Positions 1-10,399 of a stretch of 64,000 bases of DNA are shown here, piece by piece (the first letter of the stretch is position 1; every line of letters starts with the position of its first letter). The stretch is from Prostheceraeus crozeri. Taxonomy: Eukaryota > Platyhelminthes > Polycladida > Euryleptidae. The translations under genes and the position numbers were made by a program. The notes below the pieces were generated by a model, which did not search any database, was not told the origin of the DNA, and saw only the letters and a list, made by a program, of their open reading frames with translations. Location: NCBI GenBank assembly GCA_907163375.1, contig CAJQUW010007240.1:620001-684000 (forward strand), in the 5' to 3' direction.

Positions 1-120
1 AAATTTGATGAAAAATGTTTTGGTGACGGTCCCAGGTCGAAATTCCACACTTTGGAAAATTTTCAAAATTTTACCCATACAAAGCCACTCTGACACTTAG
101 GATTTTTTCAGGTGAGCTAC

Positions 121-395
121 GACAGTCCACCCTCCCAACCTGACCGGCACACCACGCCAACCTGGCCGGCACACCACGCCAACCTAGACACCACATCACC
201 GCGCGCTATACGACGGTCGGCCAGAGGGGGGGGACGTCAGCGAACCTGACGGACGCACGTGGCCGGCACACCACGACACTCTGTCGTTCCAGAGGGGGGG
301 GACGTCTGACTGAAAGCACCACGGCGGCCGACCACGACACTCCGCCGTTCCAGAGGGGGGGACGTCAGCGACGGCGGCCATCTTGCGCTATCCAG
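121..395. repeat. GC-rich tandem repeat block
   Basis: Three consecutive 22-bp units of the form CCAACCTGACCGGCACACCA (121-196) are followed by two longer units that each end in CCGTTCCAGAGGGGGGG followed by GACGTC. The block is far richer in G+C than the flanks. ORFs over it simply read the repeat. The 1-120 and 396-744 flanks hold nothing recognisable. Confidence 0.7.
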
Positions 396-744
396 AAGTG
401 GAGTTTTACTTACTACTGATAGTAATCACATAAACATTGTGAAATTACGAATTACACATAGTAAATAGTAATTAGTGCTTAAACAAAATAAAATGAAGAC
501 ATTCACACATATAAGTTGGTGCTATACTAGCGTACTTACTTTAGTACACATGTACTCTGAACTGTTTTCTCCTCAGGACAAAATAAAAATGCTTGGATAT
601 CGGACCTACGTAGATGTCTATTTCCGTCATTACGGGTGAGCTCCCGTCATTACTGGTGTGGTTTTAACATTGGATGCATAGGAGAAAATTTTTGAGTTAT
701 CTATGGCAAAACGACATTATTGGTGTGGTATCTCATAAATAATA

Positions 745-850
745 GCATTATATCATGGATTTTGAGGGCAGAAATATCAGACAGTCTCAGCTGCTAACGC
801 AGTCTCGTCCATGTCTGATATGACTGCCCTAAAAATCAATGATATAATGC
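745..850. repeat. Inverted repeat / hairpin
   Basis: Arms 745-783 and 812-850 are near-complementary (GCATTATATCATGGATTTTG against its complement) with a 28-nt loop. It is probably a MITE-like fold-back; no coding potential is seen. The stretch from 851 to 1050 has no recognisable feature. Confidence 0.6.
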
Positions 851-1052
851 TGCATTGTAACAGTTGTATCGACATCAAAATTTGAAATCTGACCATAGAT
901 CTTTCTCCATTCTCTAATGTGTTGAATGGTAAAACATAGAAAGCGAGATATTGCATCACAGCTGAGAAAAAAAAGAAACAAACTTCATTCAATTCAAGCC
1001 AATGATAGTTTGTTTCATTAATTATGTCAATGAGTATATATTATTATATATA

Positions 1053-2447
1053 CAGTGCGTTCATAAAGTCACTGTGCACCTCTTCTAACTTTGTTTTGCC
1101 AAAGAAAACAGTCGTAATCTTACAATTGTAGATATCTATCACATGCACAGAGTCACTGGCTCGCTTGGGAAACGCAATTGAGTAGCTTGCGACATTCAAC
1201 ATGATCTAGAATTTGAATTTAACTTCACATTTGTCAGCTACTAACTCGGTGAAGATCAGTACGTTGCATTTCGAAGCTAAGCATGGTATGCTGTCAATGC
1301 GAGAGAAGAACTTCTTGGTCGAAAATGTTTTTCGCGCCAATGGGGAATATGCTAATGAGGTGAAGAAGGGGTTTTTAGAAAGACTTCCTACATCTGATTT
1401 GCCTCATCGAAATGTTGATTGGAGTCCAATCAGTGAGTTCAGAAAAGCTGACTCGGTGCACGATCCATCACGCTCAGATCGACCACTAATCTTAAGCGAT
1501 AAAAAGGTTATTCCTGAAAATGTTATTTCTGAAGCCATGACTCATTGCCCAAACAAGTCGATGCGTCGCTTATCCCAAGAAGTGGCTCTATCTCTCGGGA
1601 CGGCTCATCCTGCTGTAAGAAAGAACATTGGCCTATATCCGTACCGCATCTCTGGCCAACATGAATTGAATGATGCCGATCATGACAAGCGTTTGTAATA
1701 TAAGTACTGTGTTTGGTTCAAGGAAAATCTAAATGTAAATAATGTTCTCGATAAGACTTTCTTTTCTGATGAAGCTTGGTTTCATCTATCAAGGCATTTC
1801 AGTAGTCAGAGTTCCCGCATATGGTCTAGTGAAAACCCACACGAATTTGTTGAGAAGCCATTACATTCTCTTATGTCAAGACTACAAATGCTTGGGCCGA
1901 TATTCAACTACTATTGCAAAAATTATTTGACAAAATTATTGCTTCACTCGTTGACGAATTAAGTGACGATGAAAGTTTGACTACTTATTTCTAGCAAGAA
2001 GATGGAGCAACTGCGCATACCGCCAATTCCTCAATTCGATATTTTAGTGGAATATTTCAAACAAGTTATCTCTGAAGGAGTTTGGCATTCTAGATCCCGG
2101 ATTTGAATGTCTTAGACTTTTACTGTTGGTTAGCGGTGAAGCAGGAGGTTTACGGAAGCAGGTCACGAAATCTACAGGAGTCTAGAGAAAACAGCCGTCA
2201 GTAAATTGACGCTATCAGGCACGAGGAAATTCACCGAATGTTTGAGAATATGAGACGTTGAATTGACATTTGTATTCGTGAACAGGGTGGACATTTTCAA
2301 ATGCTTTTGTAGTATGTTTGTGATCACACAGAAGTCGAAGTTTCTACAACAAACTTCACTTTTTATAGTGCCGTGGGAAATTCTAAGCGGCAAAGTATTG
2401 CGCATGCATTGATTTATTAGGTGCACAGTGACTTTATGAACGCACTG
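1053..2447 (+). mobile_element. Tc1/mariner-superfamily DNA transposon, inactivated
   Basis: The ends are a perfect inverted repeat (1051-1079 and 2421-2449, CAGTGCGTTCATAAAGTCAC inward) bounded by TA on both sides, the target-site signature of the IS630/Tc1/mariner superfamily. The element is 1,395 bp, a normal length for the group. It contains one decayed transposase gene on the plus strand and a non-coding 3' half with many stops. Confidence 0.88.
1213..1965 (+). pseudogene. Decayed IS630/Tc1/mariner transposase
   Basis: The readable N-terminal part (1213-1698) has the helix-turn-helix layout of this superfamily, including the stretches MREKNFLVENVFR and MRRLSQEVALSLGTAH. The likely start is an ATG at 1288 or 1297, since the upstream residues come from a non-ATG extension. 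After a stop at 1696-1698 and a frame change, the catalytic-core block FFSDEAWFHL and the segment IWSSENPHEFVEKPLHSL are still recognisable at about 1755-1880. The second and third catalytic acidic residues cannot be found because later sequence is scrambled by frameshifts. The gene is non-functional. Confidence 0.75.
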
Positions 2448-2450
2448 TAT

Positions 2451-2628
2451 ATTATTCAGGATTTTATGCCAAGATATCTATTCATGAATCTGAATTAGCC
2501 GGCAGCAACGGTCCATACTGGCCGCCTAATTTTCATTACTGCCGGCTTTTGCAAAAAGCAACCATGGACATCTATGGATCAACAGTCAACATTCTGCACT
2601 CTATGAAATGTTCAAAATCCTGAATAAT
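2451..2628. mobile_element. Short MITE-like element
   Basis: A 15-bp inverted repeat (ATTATTCAGGATTTT at 2451-2465 and its complement at 2614-2628) bounds 178 bp of non-coding DNA with a GCCGGC-rich centre. It abuts the right end of the Tc1/mariner element. Confidence 0.45.
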
Positions 2629-2630
2629 AT

Positions 2631-2735
2631 CAATATTGCATAGATTTTTCAGGCAGTAATACGCCTTATGGCTTCAGCCGCTACGCGGCTTCAGCCAAAC
2701 GGCGTGTTACTGCCTTCAAAATCTAGGCAATATTG
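2631..2735. repeat. 35-bp-arm hairpin
   Basis: Arms 2631-2665 and 2701-2735 (CAATATTGCATAGATTTTTC against its complement) flank a loop that holds GCCGCTACGCGGC, itself a palindrome, between two GGCTTCAGCC copies. No coding potential is seen. Confidence 0.6.
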
Positions 2736-2772
2736 TTATATTATTATTATTTATATATACTATTATTATTAT

Positions 2773-5452
2773 GCAACGAAAAGCCTTTATTAGCATTAAA
2801 ACACAAAAACAAGAAAGCAAAGCAAATCAAAAGTCAGTACAAGTCGGGAAGTGCAACTCCGGGTGCCGGAAGGGTCTCAAGAATGCATGCACAGTTCCCT
2901 ATTTGAATGGCAATAGCGAGGCGTTGGCGCAAGTAAAGCCATGCGTCTTTCTCGCCGGTCTTGGCGGCAATACGGCTTCCAAGTTTCCTCAGAAAGGAGA
3001 ATGTCTGTTCGCCGTAAGCACAGTAAGTTTCTGCGGATACGGGCTGGAATGCGAAGTCCTCATAGAGGTCACAGTATTTCACCGACTTTCTCTTCTCCAC
3101 CGCTGTCGCCAGTGATCCGCCACTTGAAGTCGTAGAGCTCCAGGATTTCGCAGATGGATGTGCACACGTGACATCCCACGCGATCGGCTTTCCGAGCTCC
3201 CACGGGGACAGGCTGATGCCGTCCGGCTTCAGGTTCTTGTCCAGCAGCAGTCCAGTAGGCTCCAGCATAGTGGGCAGCTGGATGGAGTGCATCACCCGGT
3301 CCATCACCTCGTTCATCAGCGTATGTCGCAGATGTCGGCCCTTGCTGCGGGGACAGACGAAGCTGTGTGCGCCACCGCCGTCCGCCATAGAGCCACAACG
3401 AGCGCAGATATGCTCAATGGATACGGGGGCTCCGATGCGGATGGCAGAAGCGATGCGGAGTTGGTCCTCCGTCAAATGAAGACCGAGCGATGTGGACGGT
3501 AGGACGTTAATCCAATCGCCCGATCCCTTTGAGGCGCAGGAGAGCAGTCGCGTGCGGTCAAGCAGCTTGGAACTTCGGAGGAGGTCGTCGTAGGACTGGC
3601 GGTGAAGCGGAAGTGTCCATGATTTCTGCTTGGTAAGGGGTTGCAGTGGATATGATGGGACTGAACACTGCGAGTACCAATGTTCGAGCGCTGTGTCGTG
3701 TGACTTCGTTTCCTCGAGCTTCCAGTGACATGAAATAAGCTGACAAACAGAGTCTGAAGCATACAGGGAAGATAAGAATGCTGAAGCAGCTATGAAGGAC
3801 GCCGAGGAAATACCCAGTCCACTTAACTTGGCTGGGAGCGCAACTTGTCTCTTTTGAAAATCGCTCAACTCAACATTCAAAATGGAAGACACAACATGCA
3901 TCATCGATTCATCAATAAGTAGAAGAAGGTCCGTTCTTGTAAACGAAGGTGACGTTCGTAATAGATGAAGGAGCTTAGGCAAATAAAAACAGTTGCGCAG
4001 TAAAAACAGAGCATCATGACACGATAGAATCTTCAAGCGGGATCCCAAGACTTAAAAGGTTTTCTGTGAATCTAGAATCAGGGTCTCAAGCGAGTTTTCC
4101 CCCAAGGCAGCTCCTAAAAGAGTGATTTTATCTTTGGGAACAAAGGTCAAGTTAGGTAGGAGCTCTTTGAAATCATTGAGGAAGGCCGGATCAAGGCTAC
4201 AGACAGTAATTTGCTAACAGACAATTCACATTTGCTACTATTCAACTCCAGGCCAACATCCTTGCATGATGGAATAAACTTCTTGAGATCGACAAGTAGC
4301 GAATCATACTTCCCTAGCAGTGTAACATCATCTAAATAGGCTATCTTGAGTGAGCAACCACTGAGACTTGCTAAAGCATAGTGGAGACCGAGGCAAAAAA
4401 GAGCCGGGGCAAGTGGGTCTCCTTGTTGTAGGCCTTCGTCAGACTCAAAGGAAAGATCGCCATAAGTCAACACTGTGGGCTCCGAGTAACAGGCAGTGAA
4501 CAGATCAAGCAGATGAGGAGCATACCTGTCCAAACATTCAGCGATGTGGTCTCTCCTGATGGTGTTGAAGGCATTCATAAAATCTAGCTTTACCAGAATC
4601 TCCCCCTCGCGTGGAGCATAGACGCGGTTTCTGGTGAAGTGGATGGCCGCATCCAAACCGGCTCGCACCCCACATCCTAATTGGGATGGAGCGAACAATT
4701 CCTTGAATGCCTGCTCTGAATGAGAGACTGCACATTTGCAGGCAATGCGTCTAAAAGTCTCCCCAACTGCGATGGGCCTGATTCCTCCATCTCGCTTGTT
4801 TAGAGCAGTGACATTGGCTCCTAGTAAAACAGCCTTAATGGCCCGGGGCAACTTGTTAGAGATAATGGCATTGGTCAGATCAGTCAAAGCCGATAGAAGC
4901 TGATCTCTTTGGCTGGAGGCATCAATGCCAAGCGATTCCTGCAGGTGTTGAGGGCGCAAACGGGTGATGCCACCTGCTGAACCGGTTGGAAAAGATTTGA
5001 TGGCCTTGATAACACTGCTTTCGTCTACTGCGAAGGAATGCAATTGACTTGGGTACGGAAAAGGACGACGATCACTTGGTCTACTGGGGTGTTTCGCCTG
5101 CAAGGCGGAGAGGATAGTAATAGGTGTGTAAGGCGCTACATTGTCCTCCGAGCTTACGATTCTAACCGCCCCACGAACCTCTCCGTCCTTGATCTTGCCT
5201 GAAACAAGAGATCGGAGCTGCTGATCTTGATTCCGTCTCTTTTTCTTATGCGAAGTCGAGCTAGTCGGTCCAATCGATTTCAAAAGTGTGTCAACATCCG
5301 CTGTATCTTCAAAAATTGCGATTCTCTCGTTTATAATGCTACATAATTTCCTCGAATGTTTGCGACCGTTGTGAGGAGGTGAGCGGAGGCAGAAAGTCGG
5401 GAAGAGTAGTAGGCGTGCCCATGAAACATAGTCGTTTTGCGAGAGTGCCGAA
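2773..5452 (-). mobile_element. RLE-type non-LTR retrotransposon, copy A (5'-truncated)
   Basis: A minus-strand LINE with reverse transcriptase followed by a zinc-knuckle and restriction-like endonuclease. Its 3' end lies at 2773 against TTA repeats. Its 5' end is cut off at 5452 by another TTA tract, so the N-terminal DNA-binding region is missing. Bases 2773-3056 are repeated almost exactly at 7066-7349. Confidence 0.8.
2834..4057 (-). pseudogene. C-terminal zinc-knuckle and restriction-like endonuclease of LINE copy A
   Basis: The reading frame continues the reverse transcriptase of copy A after a TAA at about 4055-4057. It shows a C-x2-C-x9-H-x3-C knuckle (CARCGSMADGGGAHSFVC, near residues 215-232) followed by KPDG and WDVT (near residues 274-293). 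That is the PD...D arrangement of restriction-like endonucleases in RLE LINEs, which nick the target DNA. The order RT, CCHC, PD-D matches the RLE LINE lineages. Near identity with the 3' copy C suggests recent activity of the family. Confidence 0.78.
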
Positions 5453-5496
5453 TCATTATTATTATTTTTATTTTTTTTAGTCACGACCTCACACAA
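4147..5496 (-). pseudogene. Reverse transcriptase part of LINE copy A
   Basis: This ORF carries the fingers-palm core of a non-LTR reverse transcriptase: GGIRPIAVGETFRR (template grip), VKLDFMNAFNTI (first catalytic aspartate), GLQQGDPLAPALF, and AYLDDVTLLG (catalytic YxDD box), then GLELNSSKCEL. Reverse transcriptase of this type copies the element RNA at a nicked target. The first residues (KKNKNNNN) are read from the adjoining TTA/A-rich microsatellite and are not part of the gene. The frame is lost near 4200, just after KLLSVA, but continues in another frame into the endonuclease part. A further in-frame TAA lies at about 4055, so the gene is dead although otherwise well kept. Confidence 0.85.
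5453..5478. repeat. TTA microsatellite at junction of two LINEs
   Basis: CATTATTATTATTATTTTTA plus a T-run separates the 5' end of copy A from the 3' end of copy B. On the minus strand copy B ends in an A-rich tail that runs into AAT repeats. Confidence 0.75.
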
Positions 5497-6988
5497 TGAT
5501 GGTCGGTGTATACATCTCAGGATCTCGGAGTCCTACCAGGACTCAGGGAGATCAAGAGTGCGCCTAAGAATGTACACACTGCCAAGTAGAGCAGCCTTCA
5601 GTAACTGAGGTACCCGGTGTCGACCGGGGATTTCTTTCAGGTATGTGGCTAACTTGTCTGTGTGGGCTCCTAAGGCTCCAACAACTACTGGCACCACTTT
5701 GACATGAATCTTCCACAGTTTTTGTAGTTCAGTTTTCAAGTCTTGATACTTAGTGATCTTCTCTTGTTCTTTGCTTCTTATGTTCCTGTCCTCTGATACC
5801 GCTATGTCAATTATGAATCCCATCTTTTTCTCCTTATTGACAACTACGACATCTGGCCTCCTTCCTGTGATTCTCTTGTCTGTTCTTATTTCGAAGTCCC
5901 ATAATATCTTCACTGAATCCGTTTCAATACCTGGTTGTGGGACGTGTTTCCATGGTTCTGTCGGTACTTTGATGTTATACTGTAGGCAGATATCCCTATG
6001 AATTTGTTTGGCTACCTCATTGTGACGGTTCAGATATTCGCTTGGTGCCAACTTAGTAACTCCTGTAAGTATGTGAGATACTATCTCATCTGCTGACATG
6101 CACATTCTGCATCTAGCATCATTGCTTATTTTTAGTATGTAAGTGGAATGTGCTTTCGTCTTTATCGCTTGGTCCTGTGGTGCTGTTAGTAACGCCTCAG
6201 TTGTCATCTTCAGATTGACAGATTTCAGCCAACCGTAGCAAGCTTTCCTTGACGTTACTTCTTCCATTTGTCCTGCGTATTGACCATGCATTACTTTATC
6301 CTTCCATCATTGGTACCGATCTTCTATCACCTTCCTCTTCCATTCTTCGGAGGTTTCTTGCCATTGCCCATACAGATCACCTGATTTAGCCACCGCCAGC
6401 AGTGGGTCGTCTTCTTTATCATTGATGTATTCTGCTAGGCTCCGGTCTTCTTGTTCTATAACCTCCCTTAGGTCTTTCAGTCCCCTACCTCCCCGATCCC
6501 GCGGTAGGTAGAGGCGGTCAATGTCAGCCTTTGGATGTAATCCTTTATACATTGTTAGTATTCTGCGGGTCTTTCGGTTTAATTCATTGAGCTCTTGCAC
6601 TGTCCATTTCAGCACACCACCAGTGTACCTAATCACAGGGACAGCATATACATTTATGGCCTCAATTATATTCTTCGCATACAATTTTGATTTCAGTATT
6701 TTCTTCAATCTCTTCTTGTACTCCTTGACTTCCCTTGTCTTTGTCACTTTATTAAGGTTCGTATGATGTTGAAGGATTCCGAGATATTCATATCCTTCTT
6801 CGGTAACATCCTTCATATGAACTTCTTCGGCTTGATATCCTTCTGTTTGTATGACTTCTCGATGGATGATTAGTCGCGCACATTTTTCGATTCCGAATCT
6901 CACATTGATGTCATCGCTGTATGTTTTCACGGTGTTGATTAGGCAGTTGATGTCGCTTTCTGTTTTCCCGTACAGTTTCAAATCGTTT
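5479..6988 (-). mobile_element. Second RLE-type LINE, copy B (5'-truncated)
   Basis: A different RLE retrotransposon from copy A, also on the minus strand. It runs from an A-rich 3' tail at 5479 to a break at about 6988 beside TTA repeats, where only the residues just after the YxDD box remain. Its protein shares little residue identity with copy A, so this is a second family using the same type of site. Confidence 0.75.
5533..6981 (-). pseudogene. RT thumb plus restriction-like endonuclease of LINE copy B
   Basis: The reading frame starts directly after the catalytic DD (LKLYGKTESD), runs through the thumb region (DVTEEGYEYLGI, RKTRRILTMYKG) to DRYQ, then meets a single TGA at 6307-6309. 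It continues in the same frame to the end. The second half (5533-6291) has a knuckle CRMCMSADEIVSH and the endonuclease core GRRPDVVVV...IIDIA followed by KYQDL, that is PD-x-D and a downstream lysine-tyrosine. The C-terminus LGSVYILRRTLDLP is typical of this RLE group. One nonsense codon is the only visible lesion apart from 5' truncation. Confidence 0.8.
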
Positions 6989-7006
6989 ATTTATTTATTA
7001 TTATTA

Positions 7007-7042
<36 letters not shown>

Positions 7043-7065
7043 ATTTATATATATATTATTATTAT
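6989..7065. repeat. TTA and TA microsatellite
   Basis: Runs of TTA, then about 20 alternating TA bases, then TTA again. They lie between LINE copies B and C and appear to have served as insertion target. Confidence 0.85.
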
Positions 7066-7349
7066 GTAACGAAAAGCCTTTATTAGCATTAAAACACAAA
7101 AACAAGAAAGCAAAGCAAATCAAAAGTCAGTACAAGTCGGGAAGTGCAACTCCGGGTGCCGGAAGGGTCTCAAGAATGCATGCACAGTTCCCTATTTGAA
7201 TGGCAATAGCGAGGCGTTGGCGCAAGTAAAGCCATGCGTCTTTCTCGCCGGTCTTGGCGGCAATACGGCTTCCAAGTTTCCTCAGAAAGGAGAATGTCTG
7301 TTCGCCGTAAGCATCGTAAGTTTCTGCGGATACGGACTGGAATGCGAAT
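7066..7349 (-). mobile_element. LINE copy C: 284-bp 3' fragment of the copy A family
   Basis: Nearly identical to 2773-3056, with few differences visible by eye (for example ACGGG/ACGGA near the 5' break). It is flanked by TTA repeats on both sides. It encodes only the last residues of the endonuclease ORF, as expected from premature arrest of reverse transcription. Confidence 0.88.
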
Positions 7350-7365
7350 TATTATTATTAAATTA

Positions 7366-7414
<49 letters not shown>
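7350..7414. repeat. TTA then TA microsatellite
   Basis: TTATTATTATTAAATTATTA followed by about 42 bases of alternating TA. It separates LINE copy C from the Penelope-like element. Confidence 0.9.
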
Positions 7415-7418
<4 letters not shown>

Positions 7419-7433
7419 TCGTGTTTTGAAACA

Positions 7434-7476
7434 ACCGAACATGTTTCAGAATCTCATGGATTCCATCATCAGCGGT
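7434..7476 (-). ncRNA. Hammerhead ribozyme motif (PLE-associated)
   Basis: Read on the minus strand: ACCG (stem I), CTGATGA core, GGAATC/GATTCT stem II around CATGA, GAAA, a very short stem III A-C/G-U around AU, then CGGT closing stem I. Minimal stem III hammerheads are known from the terminal repeats of PLEs, where they are thought to work as dimers. The core residues are all present. The inferred cleavage triplet is GUU rather than the common GUC. One unpaired U follows the core. Confidence 0.65.
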
Positions 7477-7601
7477 AAAAAGAAGTCAGAAACACACACA
7501 GAATTCAGTTTATATAAGAGTTCTTAAAACAATGTCAAAGCATGTGAACAGATATCTCACAAAAACGAACCGAATGTCAAAGTACATCGAAATATGCCGA
7601 T

Positions 7602-8505
7602 TCATATATTTAGATTCAGAGGTATGGAACCATTCCTTTCATTCGACAATAGGTCAGTATTGTTTTTAATCATAATAGATTCTAAGACAAAAGGATGCTT
7701 GGACACTCCCACAGCCGAGAAATTTTCTGGTTTCGGGTGATGTTCATGCATAGAAATATCAGTGGCCACAGGGTAGGCTTTTAGATGCTCATTGATACGA
7801 GTGGCTAAATGACGCTTGGTTGCGCCAATGTATCGCATTGTGCAGCGATCACACGTATATAAATGCGTAACATAAGATTTCAGGCCAATCGTAACAATGT
7901 CTTTATTGTTGAAATGATTCAAAACCTTATTGGAATTGAACACAGGGCAAATTTTGACTTTCTTGAATTTATCGTTAATCTCGGCCTTTTCAGATAACTA
8001 ACCATTGTCAATGAAAGGAATCGACCAATAGACCTTCTGCACATCACTCTCACAAGTATCAGATTGTGATTGCTGGCATTTACTCGTATTTAAAGTAGCA
8101 CGTTGAATTCTATTAATAAAATTCTCATCGTAGCCGTTCTTCAAAAACATAGATTTTATTTGCTCAGAAGCTTTTTCAAAATTATCTTTACTCGAGCAAA
8201 TTTTGAAAGCTCGAGAAAACAAAGATCTCATAGCCGAAACTTTATAAGACGAAGGGGTGCAAGAAGAAACAGGTATATAGATACCTGTGTTAGTTTCTTT
8301 TATGAGATGAGCAATATCAAAAGTGCCATCAGAAATGTCAACTTCAGTGTCAAGAAAAGTCAGGCGACCATTTGAGTCAACCTCCATCGTGAATTTAATA
8401 TTGTCTTCAAGACAATTAAGAAAATCGAAAAATTGTTTACCATCTTCTTCTGTTTTGAAAACTGCAAAACAGTCGTCAACATACCGCGCGTAAAAAGAGG
8501 ATAGA
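7602..8505 (-). pseudogene. PLE RT C-terminus and GIY-YIG endonuclease, left copy
   Basis: From RYVDDCFAVF (catalytic YxDD, about 8487) through LTFLDTEV and the thumb to an in-frame TAG at 7998-8000, then in the same frame to the GIY-YIG domain: THLYTCDRCTMRYIGATKRH with downstream R and E residues. GIY-YIG nucleases cut target DNA for PLE insertion. The same TAG occurs in the inverted copy at 9429-9431, so it predates the duplication. Only a few residue differences (for example P/S and T/A) separate the two copies. Confidence 0.85.
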
Positions 8506-8515
8506 TTTCAAAATT

Positions 8516-8860
8516 TCATAGATTTTTCAATGCAGATTGCGAGACAGGGCAATGACCAAAATCAATTAGAGACAAAATGTGATCAATGGTCTTCTTCACA
8601 GGAATGGACGTGAATAAATTACCAACATCAAAGCTAAACAACTTACACCTTTTTAGATCAGGAATGTTGAGAGTTTTCAATTTTTCCGTAAATTGAAAAG
8701 TATCAGTAACACCATAGCATTTTGGAATATAAGGTTTCAGAAGAATTAATATGGGACGATACGGAGGGCTGTTTTGATTTTTATGTACTTTAGGAAGACC
8801 ATACAATCTGGCAGGTTGTGAGCGGACAGATTTGATTTGATTTATGACTTCATCCTTCAA
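8516..8860 (-). pseudogene. PLE reverse transcriptase, N-terminal part
   Basis: Contains LYGLPKVHK and YRPILILLKPYI, the PLE hallmark block, and LFSFDVGNLFTSIPV with the first catalytic aspartate. The frame stops after SALKNL; in a fully coding PLE it would continue to the YVDD box near 8487. This part is present only in the left copy. Reverse transcriptases of this clade are related to telomerase and prime at endonuclease-made breaks. Confidence 0.8.
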
Positions 8861-8912
8861 GAGCTTCTAGATTTTATGCTTAGAATTTTCCGATTAAACC
8901 TATCGTCTTTTT

Positions 8913-9911
8913 ACGCGATTAAATCTATCCTCTTTTTACGCGCGGTATGTTGACGACTGTTTTGCAGTTTTCAAAACAGAAGAAGATGGTAAACAATTTT
9001 TCGATTTTCTTAATTGTCTTGAAGACAATATTAAATTCACGATGGAGGTTGACTCAAATGGTCGCCTGACTTTTCTTGACACTGAAGTTGACATTTCTGA
9101 TGGCACTTTTGATATTGCTCATCTCATAAAAGAAACTAACACAGGTATCTATATACCTGTTTCTTCTTGCACCTCTTCGTCTTATAAAGTTTCGGCTATG
9201 AGATCTTTGTTTTCTCGAGCTTTCAAAATTTGCTCGAGTAAAGATAATTTTGAAAAAGCTTCTGAGCAAATAAAATCTATGTTTTTGAAGAACGGCTACG
9301 ATGAGAATTTTATTAATAGAATTCAACGTGCTACTTTAAATACGAGTAAATGCCAGCAATCACAATCTGATACTTGTGAGAGTGATGTGCAGAAGGTCTA
9401 TTGGTCGATTCCTTTCATTGACAATGGTTAGTTATCTGAAAAGGCCGAGATTAACGATAAATTCAAGAAAGTCAAAATTTGCCCTGTGTTCAATTCCAAT
9501 AAGGTTTTGAATCATTTCAACAATAAAGACATTGTTGCGATTGGCCTGAAATCTTATGTTACGCATTTATATACGTGTGATCGCTGCACAATGCGATACA
9601 TTGGCGCAACCAAGCGTCATTTAGCCACTCGTATCAATGAGCATCTAAAAGCCTACCCTGTGGCCACTGATATTTCTATGCATGAACATCACCCGAAACC
9701 AGAAAATTTCTCGGCTGTGGGAGTGTCCAAGCATCCTTTTGTCTTAGAATCTATTATGATTAAAAACAATACTGACCTATTGTCGAATGAAAGGAATGGT
9801 TCCATACCTCTGAATCTAAATATATGAATCGGCATATTTCGATGTACTTTGACATTCGGTTCGTTTTTGTGAGGTATCTGTTCACATGCTTTGACATTGT
9901 TTTAAGAACTC
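8913..9911 (+). mobile_element. PLE, right copy of the palindrome
   Basis: Inverted, nearly identical copy of 7512-8508. It starts just upstream of the YVDD box and ends just short of the position of the hammerhead in the left copy. A short duplicated patch (TCTTTTTACGCG twice at about 8905-8940) marks the centre of the palindrome. Confidence 0.85.
8922..9827 (+). pseudogene. PLE RT C-terminus and GIY-YIG endonuclease, right copy
   Basis: Same protein segments as the left arm: RYVDDCFAVF, LTFLDTEV (from 9042), in-frame TAG at 9429-9431, then the GIY-YIG block with RCTMRYIGATKRHLATR (from 9486). It lacks the N-terminal half of the reverse transcriptase and is therefore incomplete. Confidence 0.85.
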
Positions 9912-9952
9912 ATATATATGTATGTATATATATATATATATATAGATATATA
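9903..9952. repeat. TA-rich microsatellite
   Basis: Alternating TA/TG bases right after the PLE palindrome. From 9953 to about 10180 the sequence includes GTGACAATATTTCGACTGTC, which may be a further decayed PLE terminus but is not certain. Confidence 0.7.
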
Positions 9953-10399
9953 AACAAAAAGTTAGACGAGGCCATTAAATGAGATCTTATTGTGACAATA
10001 TTTCGACTGTCTCTTTTACAAATCTGATGGTAATTCACGTACAACCATCAGACTTATAAAAGATTTGTACCATCAAACTATTTCTGCAATCAGACTTGCA
10101 AAAGAGAAAACTAAACTTACAAAAAACCCAGAATTACTAAGAATTTTAAATTCACCAGTAAATCAAGTTGAATATATCCGAAATCATGTGTTTCTATCTT
10201 GAAGATGTTTTCCTGTTTGGGCACTTTCGGCAAACCGTTTATTTATAGTAGCTCTCCATTTTAAATCCCATAAAAGCGCATTTTCTTTTACTGTTGAGCA
10301 ATGCCTGAACTTCACACAATATTTCTTGATTAGATTCAAGGTCGTTTTTATATATACATTTACTCCATGCTTTATATATACATGTATGTAATTATACAA

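Larger units (their letters stand above)
7415..8890 (-). mobile_element. Penelope-like element (PLE), left copy of a palindrome
   Basis: Minus-strand PLE: RT fragment (8516-8860), YVDD box (about 8487), linker and GIY-YIG endonuclease (7602-7943), then a terminal region with a hammerhead motif next to TA repeats. Bases about 7512-8508 recur inverted at about 8920-9911. Confidence 0.85.

Noticed and set aside
196-381. ORF in the GC-rich block
   Set aside because: It only reads the tandem repeat; no protein-like features.
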